Source: Anaerospora hongkongensis
GTDB taxonomy: Bacteria > Bacillota > Negativicutes > Sporomusales > DSM-15969
NCBI RefSeq assembly: GCF_004339805.1
Contig: NZ_SLUI01000015.1
Span: forward strand, 59,568-123,567
Reading direction: 5' to 3'
Length of the DNA stretch: 64,000 nucleotides
In this document: piece after piece, positions 1-8,129 of the stretch
Numbering within the stretch: the stretch's first letter is position 1
How the letters are laid out: every line of letters starts with the position of its first letter
Notes under the pieces: model-generated
The model's database searches: none
The model's input: the letters and a program-made list of their open reading frames with translations, nothing else
What the model was told of the DNA's origin: nothing
Translations under genes and position numbers: made by a program

Positions 1-1863
1 GAGCCGTCCATCAGCAATATTTATCATCATCACCGCACCACGCATAATGCCGCAGTATTTCATGCGTATACGGAAGAAATGAAACAGGCCCGGCGGGTGG
101 GGATCATTACCGGATTGCCTGATGCATATGGCCGGGGCAGAATAATTGGCGATTATCGTCGTGTTGCTTTATATGGAATTGACCGGTTGATTGCAGCTAA
201 GCTCGATGATTTGAAGCACCTGGGAGAAAGCGGTGTGACAGAAGAGATTATCCGCTTACGGGAGGAAGTAGCGCAGCAAATTACTGCGCTGCAGGATATG
301 GCAGCCATGGCCCGGCAGTATGGCTATGATATAACGGTACCGGCTAAAAATGCACGGGAAGCTGTTCAGTGGGTCTATTTCGGGTACCTGGCAGGCTTAA
401 AAGAACAAAATGGAGCAGCCATGTCATTAGGCAGGGTTTCCACTTTTCTGGATATCTATATTGAACATGATTTAGCGGCTGGCGTCATTAATGAAGCTGA
501 AGCGCAGGAACTGATCGATCAGCTGGTGATTAAGCTGCGTTTGGCACGCCATCTGCGTACACCGGACTATAACGAACTGTTTGCCGGAGATCCTTTATGG
601 GTTACGGAAGCAATTGGCGGAATGGGGACAGATGGACGGACGCTGGTGACACGAACCTCGTTTCGAATCTTAAACACGCTCTACAACCTGGGCCCGGCAC
701 CGGAACCGAACATGACGATTCTCTGGTCACCGCAGTTGCCGGAAGGCTTTAAGCAGTTCTGCGCCCGGGTTTCAATTGATACCAGTGCCATTCAATATGA
801 AAATGATGAGGTAATGCGTCCACTGTATGGCGATGATTATTCCATTGCCTGCTGCGTATCGGCTATGAAGACCGGCGAGCAGATGCAATTTTTTGGCGCC
901 CGGGCCAATTTGGCGAAAGCGTTGTTGTATGCAATTAACGGCGGCAGGGATGAAATAACCGGTGAGCAGGTAGCACCTGTAATGCCGCTGCCGGCAGGCG
1001 AATTCCTCCCTTATGATGAGGTGCGGCAAAATTATAGCACAGTCATGAAATGGCTGGCCGGATTGTATGTAAACACACTAAATTTAATTCATTTTATGCA
1101 TGATAAATATGCTTATGAACGGGCCCAAATGGCACTGCACAATACCGAGGTGGGAAGGCTGATGGCCCTAGGAATTGCTGGATTATCCGTTGCTGCCGAC
1201 TCGTTAAGTGCTATTCAAACGGGAAAAGTCAAAGTAGTACGGGACCAGCGCGGCATTGCCACCGGTTTTTCAGTGCAAAGTGATTTTCCTTGCTTTGGCA
1301 ATGATGATGACCAGGTAGATACGCTAGCAGCAGCAATTTGTTCCGAGTTTTCCGCCAATATCAAACAGCATGAGACTTATCGCGATGCAGAGACCACGTT
1401 ATCGGTTCTAACGATTACGTCGAATGTCATGTACGGGAAAAAGACGGGGGCAACGCCGGATGGACGGTTAAAAGGAGAGGCATTTGCTCCTGGTGCCAAT
1501 CCCATGCATGGCCGGGATAAAAAAGGCGCTCTGGCTGCGTTTAACTCCATTACCAAGCTGCCTTATAATGACTGCCGTGATGGTATCTCGTATACGTTTT
1601 CCATTGTACCCCGCACACTGGGTAAAAGCCAAGATGGACAGGCTGCCAACCTGGTTGCCTTACTGGACGGACATTCCTTGCAGGGCGGTCACCAGGTCAA
1701 TGTAAATGTCCTGGATCAATCTGTTTTAGAGGATGCGATGGCTCATCCCGAAAAATACCCTCAATTGACGATACGCGTCTCGGGCTATGCCGTTAACTTT
1801 ATCAAGCTATCGCCTGAACATCAGCGGGAAGTTATCAGCCGCACGTTTTATCAAGCAATGTAA
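1..1863 (+). CDS. pflB: Formate acetyltransferase (pyruvate formate-lyase), 5' end missing
   Basis: Glycyl-radical enzyme that splits pyruvate plus CoA into acetyl-CoA and formate in anaerobic fermentation. The reading frame is open from base 1, so the gene starts upstream of the window; 620 codons are present against roughly 740-760 in the family. The catalytic Cys-Cys pair lies in SIACCVSAM (codons at 850-855) and the glycyl-radical loop RVSGYAV is near the C-terminus (Gly codon at 1783). The segment GANPMHGRD is also typical of PFL rather than of diol dehydratase-like relatives. pflA follows after 21 bases, as is usual for the enzyme and its activase. The first ATG inside the window (79) is internal, not the start. 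Confidence 0.96.
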   Translation, partial: EPSISNIYHHHRTTHNAAVFHAYTEEMKQARRVGIITGLPDAYGRGRIIGDYRRVALYGIDRLIAAKLDDLKHLGESGVTEEIIRLREEVAQQITALQDMAAMARQYGYDITVPAKNAREAVQWVYFGYLAGLKEQNGAAMSLGRVSTFLDIYIEHDLAAGVINEAEAQELIDQLVIKLRLARHLRTPDYNELFAGDPLWVTEAIGGMGTDGRTLVTRTSFRILNTLYNLGPAPEPNMTILWSPQLPEGFKQFCARVSIDTSAIQYENDEVMRPLYGDDYSIACCVSAMKTGEQMQFFGARANLAKALLYAINGGRDEITGEQVAPVMPLPAGEFLPYDEVRQNYSTVMKWLAGLYVNTLNLIHFMHDKYAYERAQMALHNTEVGRLMALGIAGLSVAADSLSAIQTGKVKVVRDQRGIATGFSVQSDFPCFGNDDDQVDTLAAAICSEFSANIKQHETYRDAETTLSVLTITSNVMYGKKTGATPDGRLKGEAFAPGANPMHGRDKKGALAAFNSITKLPYNDCRDGISYTFSIVPRTLGKSQDGQAANLVALLDGHSLQGGHQVNVNVLDQSVLEDAMAHPEKYPQLTIRVSGYAVNFIKLSPEHQREVISRTFYQAM

Positions 1864-1884
1864 AGAAAGGGGGCCTAACCCCGC

Positions 1885-2604
1885 ATGCAGGCATATTACC
1901 ATTCAACTGAAACCTTTGGCACCGTAGACGGCCGGGGTATCCGTTATGTTCTCTTTTTAACCGGTTGTGCACTGGCCTGCAAGTTTTGCCACAACCGGGA
2001 TACCTGGCCATGTACGGGAGAAACCATAACCGATGATCAAGTACTAGCCCATTACAACCGGTACCGGAATTACTATAAAGCGGCGAACGGAGGTATTACC
2101 GTCAGCGGTGGTGAACCGCTGCTGCAGGCCGATTTTGTTGCCAGGCTGTTTCACCGCTGCCGTCTGGAGGGTATTCATACCACGCTGGATACGGCAGGCT
2201 ATGCCCCGCAGGAAAGCCTGGCAAAGGTTCTGGCCTTTACGGATGCGGTATTATTTGGTCTGAAAGCCATTGATGATACCGTTCATCAGCAGTTAACAGG
2301 TGCTTCTAACCGGACAATACTGGACAATTTGCGCTGGCTGGCCGGTAAGACGGTAGTTACCGTGCGCTATATTATTATACCAGGCGTGAACGACAGTAAA
2401 GAGGAGCTTTCTGAGCTGGCTTTATTCCTGCAGACACTGACGGTTATCCCCCCGGTTGAGCTTTTGCCTTATCATACTGCAGGACAGTATAAATGGCAGC
2501 AAATGGGGCATGCCTATCCTTTAGAGGGAATTCGGGATGCTGGTGTCGAAGATATGAACCAGGCCCGGCTGGCTTTACAGCAGAAGGGGATTGTTGTTTT
2601 GTAG
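1885..2604 (+). CDS. pflA: Pyruvate formate-lyase activating enzyme (radical SAM)
   Basis: Uses S-adenosylmethionine and a [4Fe-4S] cluster to place the glycyl radical on PflB. The radical SAM motif CALACKFC (CxxxCxxC) is at residues 28-35, followed by the SGGEPLLQ segment that contacts SAM. Length (239 aa) fits the short PflA type with no extra ferredoxin domain. A GA-rich Shine-Dalgarno sequence precedes the ATG. It is cotranscribed with the adjacent pflB, and no promoter is visible in the 21-base gap. A glycyl-radical activase for another lyase is possible in principle, but the neighbour makes PFL the natural partner. Confidence 0.95.
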   Translation: MQAYYHSTETFGTVDGRGIRYVLFLTGCALACKFCHNRDTWPCTGETITDDQVLAHYNRYRNYYKAANGGITVSGGEPLLQADFVARLFHRCRLEGIHTTLDTAGYAPQESLAKVLAFTDAVLFGLKAIDDTVHQQLTGASNRTILDNLRWLAGKTVVTVRYIIIPGVNDSKEELSELALFLQTLTVIPPVELLPYHTAGQYKWQQMGHAYPLEGIRDAGVEDMNQARLALQQKGIVVL

Positions 2605-2614
2605 GAGGCATGGC

Positions 2615-2794
2615 ATGAAGCTGCAAATGATCGTTGGGATAATGACATTGTTGACAGGAATAGCGCTGATCCTTATTGGTACTGATTTTGGTAAAATAAT
2701 AAATGTTACTGTCGGCGTAATTGCCGGAGCGGTCTTTGTTTTGCTGGGGATCAACAGGCTGAAGCAAGCCTGGCTCACCCGGGATGAAGAATAA
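2615..2794 (+). CDS. Small two-helix membrane protein of unknown function
   Basis: A 59-residue protein with two hydrophobic helices (about residues 4-20 and 26-45) and a charged C-terminal tail ending TRDEE. The start at 2615 is chosen because aGGAGG (2603-2608) sits 6 bases upstream; a longer in-frame start at 2591 overlaps pflA and has no ribosome site. It is the last gene before a strong terminator, so it probably belongs to the pfl transcript. I do not recognise a family. Its real expression rests on the good ribosome site and position. Confidence 0.55.
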   Translation: MKLQMIVGIMTLLTGIALILIGTDFGKIINVTVGVIAGAVFVLLGINRLKQAWLTRDEE

Positions 2795-2837
2795 AAAAGC
2801 ATCTGCTGTAAGCCTAACGGCCAGCAGATGCTTTTTT
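2793..2837. terminator. Bidirectional intrinsic terminator, pfl operon / histidine kinase
   Basis: Perfect 16-base inverted repeat (arms 2793-2808 and 2822-2837) with AAAAAA on one side and TTTTTT on the other. It separates two convergent genes and can end transcription from both. Confidence 0.9.
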
Positions 2838-3684
2838 ACATCAATGGAAGCACAAGGGTAATCGTAGTTCCTACGTCTTTGCGGGATTGAACATACATCG
2901 TACCGTCATGACCCTCAACAATGTTCAGGCAGATGGGCAGTCCTAGACCGTTTCCCGCTTTTTTCGTCGTATAAAAAGGCGTAAAAATGTGTTCTCTTTC
3001 TCCATCGGTGATACCCGCACCGGAATCAGATATTCGAATGAGGATGGAATGGTTTTGATAATGTGTGGTTATACCTAATATACCGCCCTGTTCCGTTGCG
3101 TCCATTGCGTTTTGCAGCAGGTCGCCAAGCGCCTGCGACAATTCTTCAGGTGCCACATTGGTAACGGGAATGGCATCATCAAGCATGAAATACAACAGTA
3201 TTCCCCGCTCGGAGCTTTGAGCGGAGAACTGTTCCCATAAACCGGTAATAATTCGATTAATGCAGTCAGGCTGCTTGATGATGGCGCGTTTTCGGTCCAA
3301 CGCCAGCAGACGGGTAATCACTTGATTGATTTGTTTTAGACTTTCATTTACTTCATTATAATAAACGGTGTTGGCTGGAGACATTCCTTTTTTCATTAGT
3401 TGCAGATAACCAGTGGCCACTGTCAGTGGATTGCGTATTTCATGGGAGACAACAGAGGCGAAGCGGCCAAGCGCTTCCATATGATTTCTGTAAGCGGAAT
3501 TGTCTTTTGAACGGTGCTTAAGATCCACAGTAGAGTTGAAAAAAGAAGCACTTATAAAACTAAATTTTCCACGCTTAATGGCGAGTATCTTCGAAAATTT
3601 GTAGCGTTTGGGGGCTTTCCAAATCGGTGATACTAGACGGATAGCTCCTTGTGGCTTTGGGAAGCTTGTCCTAGCGGGTAACAC
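2836..3684 (-). CDS. Orphan sensor histidine kinase with unrecognised N-terminus
   Basis: The C-terminal two-thirds is a clear kinase: H-box SHEIRNPLT, N-box QNAMDATEQGG, G1 box DSGAGI, F box FTPFYTTK and G2 box GNGLGLPI. The presumed GTG start at 3684 has AAGGGGTT a few bases upstream. The first ~65 residues are basic and serine-rich, contain no recognisable PAS or membrane segment, and lead straight into the dimerisation helix. No response regulator gene is adjacent. Kinases of this class in spore formers often feed Spo0F/Spo0A, which is only a guess here. The gene may instead be a remnant whose true sensor domain was lost; the start is therefore uncertain. Confidence 0.75.
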   Translation of the reverse strand: MLPARTSFPKPQGAIRLVSPIWKAPKRYKFSKILAIKRGKFSFISASFFNSTVDLKHRSKDNSAYRNHMEALGRFASVVSHEIRNPLTVATGYLQLMKKGMSPANTVYYNEVNESLKQINQVITRLLALDRKRAIIKQPDCINRIITGLWEQFSAQSSERGILLYFMLDDAIPVTNVAPEELSQALGDLLQNAMDATEQGGILGITTHYQNHSILIRISDSGAGITDGEREHIFTPFYTTKKAGNGLGLPICLNIVEGHDGTMYVQSRKDVGTTITLVLPLM

Positions 3685-3872
3685 GAAATCAACCCCTTTT
3701 TAGTTGTATAGGTAAAGCCTTCGACTAAATTCAGAAAATTCCTCTTACCAGTTTCAGCCATATTGTAAATTTGTAATACTGTGTTTTGGCTGCAACTACC
3801 CAAATGTAATGAAAACAGGTATAATGTCATTGCACTGTTATATACGATTATACTTGAAAGGTGGAAAATAAA

Positions 3873-4982
3873 TTGAGTACAAATCTGGAAGTAGGTATAG
3901 TTGGACTGCCGAATGTTGGCAAAAGCACCTTATTTAACGCCATAACCAAGGCCGGCGCGGAGGCAGCAAATTATCCTTTCTGCACAATTGAGCCCAATGT
4001 TGGAGTTGTCGATGTGCCTGATGAGCGGCTGTGGAAACTGACGGAAATGTATAAGCCAAAGAGCAGAACTATTCCGGCTGCTATGCGGTTTGTCGATATT
4101 GCCGGTTTGGTGAAGGGCGCTTCAAAAGGAGAAGGGCTGGGAAATAAATTTCTGTCCCATATCCGGCAGGTTGATGCTGTGGCTCAGGTTGTACGGTGTT
4201 TTGAAGATGAAAATATTACCCATGTTGAGGGTGGACTTGATCCGCTTAGAGATATTGAGATTATAAATACGGAATTATGCCTAGCTGATCTGGAAGCAGT
4301 GGACAAGCGCATTGAACGGGGACAAAAGCTGCTGAAGGGCGGCGACAAAAAAATTCAGGCTGAATTAGCAGTGCTGGCCCAGGTCCGGGAGGCACTGGAG
4401 GAAGTGAATCCAGCCCGGCGCATTGGTCTGAGTGATGACGAAGCAGCATTAGTAAAGGATCTCAATCTGCTGACGATGAAGCCTGTTTTGTTTGTGGCCA
4501 ATGTAAGTGAAGAGGAAGTTGCAGATTTTGAGGGCAATCCTTATGTACAGGCTGTTAAAGCATATGCCGCCAAAGAAAAGGCTGAGGTTATCGCCGTTTC
4601 TGCGAAGCTGGAATCGGAGATTGCCGAATTAGCAGATGATGAAGCGAAAGCATTTTTAGCAGACCTGGGCTTAAGTGAATCCGGTCTGGATAAATTGATT
4701 AAAGCCGGCTATACGCTGCTGGGATTGATCAACTTTTTTACAGCCGGTGAGCAGGAAGTAAGAGCCTGGACAATTACCCGGGGAACAAAAGCTCCCCAGG
4801 CAGCCGGCAAAATACATACTGATATTGAGCGCGGCTTTATTCGCGCCGAGATTGTCGCTTTCGAAGATCTTATGAACTCCGGCAGCCATAATGCAGCCCG
4901 TGAAAAAGGTCTCGTACGCTTAGAAGGCAAAGAGTATGTGATGAAGGATGGAGACGTAACGTATTTCCGCTTCAACGTTTAG
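3873..4982 (+). CDS. ychF: Redox-regulated ATPase YchF (Obg-family, TGS domain)
   Basis: Universally conserved P-loop ATPase of the Obg/TRAFAC group that associates with ribosomes. Walker A GLPNVGKS is at residues 11-18. The G4 position reads NVSE instead of the GTPase NKxD, the known reason that YchF prefers ATP over GTP. The C-terminal TGS domain ends the protein at 369 aa, normal for the family. I prefer the TTG at 3873 because AAAGGTGG (3857-3864) lies 8 bases upstream; an in-frame GTG at 3861 falls inside that ribosome site. The gene stands alone and is followed after 8 bases by an interspersed repeat. Confidence 0.95.
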   Translation: MSTNLEVGIVGLPNVGKSTLFNAITKAGAEAANYPFCTIEPNVGVVDVPDERLWKLTEMYKPKSRTIPAAMRFVDIAGLVKGASKGEGLGNKFLSHIRQVDAVAQVVRCFEDENITHVEGGLDPLRDIEIINTELCLADLEAVDKRIERGQKLLKGGDKKIQAELAVLAQVREALEEVNPARRIGLSDDEAALVKDLNLLTMKPVLFVANVSEEEVADFEGNPYVQAVKAYAAKEKAEVIAVSAKLESEIAELADDEAKAFLADLGLSESGLDKLIKAGYTLLGLINFFTAGEQEVRAWTITRGTKAPQAAGKIHTDIERGFIRAEIVAFEDLMNSGSHNAAREKGLVRLEGKEYVMKDGDVTYFRFNV

Positions 4983-4989
4983 TCTGGGG

Positions 4990-5254
4990 CGGCCGCCGAT
5001 AAGCCACCATCTGCGTTGCACCCGCAAGGGGTAAGCCGAAGTTCTACGGTACTAAAGAACTAAGAACTTCGCATTTGGGGGAAAAGAGGCGAGCTTGCCG
5101 TACCGCCGCTGTACTGTCTTCACTCGCCTCTTTTCCCCCGCCTAGCAGCTGGAGACTTCTCGACGGCCTAAGCTTTGCGGCAGGGGACGTAGGAGAACGG
5201 GGAACGGGCTTATTGCCGTTAGTGGTGGGAGGGCTCCCCTGCGGGGGTGCACAG
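4990..5254 (+). repeat. Interspersed structured repeat, copy 1
   Basis: About 265 bp beginning 8 bases after the ychF stop. It is related to the element at 9794-9996. Bases 4990-5018 match 9794-9822 at 28 of 29 positions, bases 5089-5127 match 9837-9875 exactly (39 nt), and the right part shares several further blocks ending in a CCCCTGCGGGG mini-hairpin. The centre folds into a perfect 17-bp stem (5077-5093 with 5123-5139) around a 29-nt loop. Copy 1 carries roughly 50 extra bases between the left block and the stem. Short open frames run through it on both strands but are not credible genes. No transposase or obvious target duplication is visible. Confidence 0.85.
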
Positions 5255-5259
5255 AAGGT

Positions 5260-5296
5260 GAAATGTGTCATGGGGACGGTTCCGGTGACACACTTT
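5260..5296. repeat. REP-like palindrome next to repeat copy 1
   Basis: Inverted repeat with arms around GTGTCA / TGACAC extended by A/T pairs, enclosing GGGGACGGTTCC. Palindromes with a GGGGACGGTT core are familiar as scattered extragenic elements in bacterial genomes, some tied to REP-associated tyrosine transposases; the family assignment is from memory and no transposase is in this window. Confidence 0.5.
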
Positions 5297-5304
5297 CAGA
5301 ATAA

Positions 5305-5339
5305 AAAGAGGTCAGCTCCCTTGTGGGGCTGACCTCTTT
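5305..5339 (-). terminator. Intrinsic terminator of dapL
   Basis: Twelve-base inverted repeat (5305-5316 with 5328-5339). Read on the minus strand, the stem is followed by TTTTTATT just past the dapL stop. Confidence 0.85.
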
Positions 5340-5352
5340 GTGTGCCTGCAGT

Positions 5353-6585
5353 TTACAGGCTTAATTTTGTTTTGATTCTTTCGATGGCCTGCTCGGTGTT
5401 TTCGCGGCTGCCGAAGGCGGTTAGGCGGAAGTAGCCAGCGCCGGAGGGGCCGAAGCCTGTTCCAGGAGTGCCGACAATGTTTACTTCAGTGAGCAGTTTA
5501 TCGAAGAAGTCCCACGAGTCCATATTGTTAGGGGTTTTTAACCAGATATAAGGAGCGTTTACGCCGCCAAACACCTGGAGGCCAATGCTTTGCAGGCCTT
5601 CACGGATGATTTTGGCGTTGGCCATGTAATATTTAATGACCTCTTTAATTTGCTGTTGTCCTTCAGGAGTATAGACGGCTTGAGCACCGCGCTGAATGAT
5701 ATAAGGTACGCCGTTGAACTTCGTCGTTTGGCGGCGGTTCCATAATTTATTGAGCGAGTGCGTTTCGCCGGAAGCGGTGCGTCCCATAACAGTTTTGGGA
5801 ACAACGGTATAAGCGCAGCGTGTGCCGGTGAAGCCTGCAGTTTTGGAGAAAGAACGGAATTCAATCGCTACTTCTTTAGCACCGTCGATTTCGTAAATGC
5901 TATGAGGAATATCCGGCTCCTGTATATAGGATTCATATGCCGCATCAAAGAGAATAATCGCATCGTTTGCTTTGGCAAACTCAACCCATTTGGTTAATTC
6001 CGCTTTGGAAAGAGTAGTTCCGGTCGGATTGTTAGGAACGCAAAGATAGATCATATCTACTTTTTCTTTTGGCAGTTCAGGGATGAACTGGTTTTCTGCA
6101 TTGCAGGGCATGTAAACAATCTTTTCAAAGCGGCCATTATTTAAAGTGCCTGTACGGCCGGCCATGACATTGCTGTCCAGGTATACCGGGTATACAGGGT
6201 CGGTAATCGCAACGATGTTATCAAGACCGAAGATTTCCTGAATATTGCCGACATCACTCTTGGAGCCGTCGCTCACAAAGACTTCATCAATATCAAGAGT
6301 TACGCCGCGGGGAGCAAAGTCATGATCAATGATGGTTTGGATCAGAAAGTCATAGCCCTGTTCCGGACCATACCCGCGAAATGTTGCAGGCTGCGCCATT
6401 TCATCAATGGCAGTATGCAGGCCCTTGATAACTGAAGGCACCAGCGGCTGGGTTACATCACCAATACCTAAACGGATAATGTTGGCAGAAGGATTTTCAG
6501 ATTTAAAGGCAGTGACCCTTCTTGCTATTTCTGCAAACAAATAGCTTCCTGGTAGTTTCAGATAGTTTTCATTAATGCTCGCCAT
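5353..6585 (-). CDS. dapL: LL-diaminopimelate aminotransferase
   Basis: PLP enzyme converting tetrahydrodipicolinate directly to LL-diaminopimelate in lysine and peptidoglycan synthesis, bypassing the acylated DapD/DapC/DapE route. The fold-type I signature [10 protein letters not shown] holds the PLP lysine at about residue 250, and the N-terminal part ([21 protein letters not shown]) matches DapL rather than general aspartate aminotransferases. Length of 410 aa is typical. The ATG has AAAAGGAG upstream at normal spacing. It is a single-gene unit with its own terminator, divergent from rpsF. Confidence 0.95.
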   Translation of the reverse strand: MASINENYLKLPGSYLFAEIARRVTAFKSENPSANIIRLGIGDVTQPLVPSVIKGLHTAIDEMAQPATFRGYGPEQGYDFLIQTIIDHDFAPRGVTLDIDEVFVSDGSKSDVGNIQEIFGLDNIVAITDPVYPVYLDSNVMAGRTGTLNNGRFEKIVYMPCNAENQFIPELPKEKVDMIYLCVPNNPTGTTLSKAELTKWVEFAKANDAIILFDAAYESYIQEPDIPHSIYEIDGAKEVAIEFRSFSKTAGFTGTRCAYTVVPKTVMGRTASGETHSLNKLWNRRQTTKFNGVPYIIQRGAQAVYTPEGQQQIKEVIKYYMANAKIIREGLQSIGLQVFGGVNAPYIWLKTPNNMDSWDFFDKLLTEVNIVGTPGTGFGPSGAGYFRLTAFGSRENTEQAIERIKTKLSL

Positions 6586-6682
6586 TGTCAGACTCCTTTT
6601 CCCAAAATATGCTATACCATATTATACAATAGTTTGCCCGCAAATGGCGAGTTTAGTTGCATAAAAAAACTTATAGCTTTTC

Positions 6683-6711
6683 TTGCATTTTCTTGGGGGG
6701 TAGGGTATAAT
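6683..6711 (+). promoter_or_regulatory. Sigma-A promoter of rpsF-ssb-rpsR
   Basis: -35 TTGCAT (6683-6688), 17-base spacer, perfect -10 TATAAT (6706-6711). It lies about 95 bases before rpsF and faces it. Confidence 0.85.
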
Positions 6712-6717
6712 TAATCA

Positions 6718-6800
6718 GTCTGGGACAGCCAGGCTGGAAAGTTTATTTATAAACCTTCCCTGCCCCTTTTGCAAGGGGCCATAGTCCATAGGAGGAGGTG
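6718..6800 (+). promoter_or_regulatory. Structured 5' leader of rpsF, candidate S6:S18 autoregulatory site
   Basis: The leader contains three possible hairpins: CAGCC/GGCTG, a longer stem starting GGAA..TTCC, and GCCCC/GGGGC close to the ribosome site. In many bacteria the S6:S18 complex represses its own operon through a leader structure. I see the hairpins but have not confirmed the binding motif. Confidence 0.4.
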
Positions 6801-6805
6801 ATTTC

Positions 6806-7090
6806 GTGAAAAAGTACGAAGTCATGTTTATTGTGAAGCCCGCTGAAGAAGAGGCTCTTAACAACGTAGTTACGAAGTTCGAAAATCTTCTGCAAGCAAA
6901 TGGCGCCACAGTGGAAAAAGTTGACCGTTGGGGCAAGAGACGTTTAGCCTATGAAGTGAAAGAACACGCAGAAGGCTACTACTATCTTATGTTCTTCAGC
7001 GCTGAGCCTAAGGTTATTGCCGAGCTCGACCGCGTTATGAAGATTACCGACGAGATCTTAAAACACATGATCATTAAAGAAGACGAATAG
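6806..7090 (+). CDS. rpsF: 30S ribosomal protein S6
   Basis: Small-subunit protein that pairs with S18 on the platform of the 30S subunit. Sequence begins MKKYEVMFIVKPAEEE and contains the family segment WGKRRLAYEV. Its 94 aa length is normal for Firmicutes, without the glutamate tail of E. coli S6. GTG start at 6806 with GGAGGAGGTG immediately upstream. First gene of rpsF-ssb-rpsR, the conserved order in which S6 and S18 flank the single-strand binding protein. Confidence 0.98.
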   Translation: MKKYEVMFIVKPAEEEALNNVVTKFENLLQANGATVEKVDRWGKRRLAYEVKEHAEGYYYLMFFSAEPKVIAELDRVMKITDEILKHMIIKEDE

Positions 7091-7107
7091 ACCAGGGGGA
7101 AAGTGGC

Positions 7108-7530
7108 ATGAACTCAGTTAAACTTATCGGTCGTCTAGCCCAAGACCCTGAAGTGCGATATACCAAAACCGGCAAAGCAGTTGCTTCGTTTACCGTAGCC
7201 GTGTCCCGCAGTTTTGGAGCGCCTGGACAAGAACAACGGGAATCAACGGATTTTATTCCTATTGTAGCATGGGGAAACTTAGCTGAGATGTGCGGCAATA
7301 ACCTGGCGAAAGGACACCGGGTATTTGTGGAAGGTCGTCTGCAGGTTCGTTCATATGAAACTGCGGATGGACAAAAGAGACGGGTAACTGAGATAGTCGC
7401 CAATTTTGTCGCCCAAAGCATGGAATCGGATAAGGGAATGGGAAGCGGCTCTGGTTCGTCGAATGCTGGTAAGCCAGTTGATTTTGGCCAATTCGGGCGC
7501 GACGTAATCGACGAGGAAATCCCGTTCTAA
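7108..7530 (+). CDS. ssb: Single-stranded DNA-binding protein
   Basis: OB-fold protein that coats single-stranded DNA at forks and recruits repair and replication proteins. The N-terminal OB domain (MNSVKLIGRLAQDPEVRYT, then about residues 4-105) is followed by a Gly/Ser-rich linker and the acidic C-terminal tip DEEIPF, the docking peptide for partner proteins. 140 aa, ATG at 7108 after AGGGGGAAAG. Encoded between rpsF and rpsR on one transcript. Confidence 0.97.
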   Translation: MNSVKLIGRLAQDPEVRYTKTGKAVASFTVAVSRSFGAPGQEQRESTDFIPIVAWGNLAEMCGNNLAKGHRVFVEGRLQVRSYETADGQKRRVTEIVANFVAQSMESDKGMGSGSGSSNAGKPVDFGQFGRDVIDEEIPF

Positions 7531-7569
7531 ATTTTGGATCCCTCAAATTCTGAAGGGAGGTATAGACAA

Positions 7570-7800
7570 GTGAAACGCGAAAGAGGCAGAAAACCAAAGA
7601 AAAAGGTTTGTAGTTTCTGCGTTGATAAAATAGTGGCAATTGACTACAAGGATGTGCCTAAATTGCGTCGTTACACTACTGAGCGTGGCAAGATTCTGCC
7701 CCGCCGGATTTCTGGAAACTGCGCAAAACATCAACGTCAATTAACGCTTGCTATCAAACGGGCTCGCAACATTGCATTGCTCCCGTTCACAGCAGAATAA
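7570..7800 (+). CDS. rpsR: 30S ribosomal protein S18, zinc-binding form
   Basis: Partner of S6 on the 30S platform. The GTG at 7570 ([12 protein letters not shown]) is the likely start because GGGAGG (7554-7559) lies 10 bases upstream; the open frame extends back to 7534 without a ribosome site. The protein keeps CSFC near the N-terminus and CAKH near the C-terminus, the Cys/His set of the zinc-binding (C+) version of S18, so no zinc-free paralogue needs to be assumed. 76 aa. Followed by a terminator. Confidence 0.96.
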   Translation: MKRERGRKPKKKVCSFCVDKIVAIDYKDVPKLRRYTTERGKILPRRISGNCAKHQRQLTLAIKRARNIALLPFTAE

Positions 7801-7813
7801 GCAGCTTAAGACA

Positions 7814-7841
7814 AACGCCGGGATAATCCCGGCGTTTTTTA
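7814..7841 (+). terminator. Intrinsic terminator after rpsR
   Basis: Stem AACGCCGGGA / TCCCGGCGTT with a 3-base loop and a run of T, 13 bases after the rpsR stop. Confidence 0.92.
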
Positions 7842-7888
7842 GTTCTTTTTTGCATGACTAAAACTATCCTATTGCGGGAGAAACTATT

Positions 7889-7921
7889 AATGTCACCATA
7901 ATGGTGGCATTTCTTTTTATT
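7889..7921 (+). terminator. Second hairpin with T-rich tail upstream of rnj
   Basis: Nine-base stem AATGTCACC / GGTGGCATT (one G-U pair) followed by TCTTTTTATTTTA. It could be a back-up terminator for the rpsR transcript. Confidence 0.6.
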
Positions 7922-7937
7922 TTACAGGCACGAGCGC

Positions 7938-7967
7938 TTGTTTAAGAGTACTGGTATAGGGTATACT
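7938..7967 (+). promoter_or_regulatory. Probable promoter of rnj
   Basis: TTGTTT (7938-7943), 18-base spacer, TATACT (7962-7967). It implies a leader of about 155 bases before the TTG start of rnj. Confidence 0.55.
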
Positions 7968-8043
7968 AATAGTACTATAGTTGAGCGGCTTATCAATGAT
8001 TTTCGAGGATCGGATTGCGGACGGGATTATTTTTTGGCTAGAG

Positions 8044-8074
8044 GGTCTCGATTATTCGGGCGAGACCTTTCTTT
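8044..8074 (+). other. Hairpin with T-rich tail inside the rnj leader
   Basis: Seven-base stem GGTCTCG / CGAGACC, 10-base loop, then TTTCTTT. It may act as a weak attenuator or as an RNase target controlling rnj; nothing in the sequence decides. Confidence 0.35.
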
Positions 8075-8129
8075 AGCTGTATCTATAGTAAATAGTTTAG
8101 AATTGATGATGTTATGGAGGTATATTATT

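Noticed and set aside
3633..3830. Small minus-strand gene upstream of the histidine kinase
   Set aside because: No ribosome site or recognisable sequence, and it overlaps the kinase N-terminus in another frame.
5044..5332. Open frames on both strands across repeat copy 1, with peptides resembling those in copy 2 (9618-10074)
   Set aside because: The peptide similarity only mirrors the DNA repeat. There is no ribosome site, the frames run through a hairpin, and similar peptides arise on both strands.
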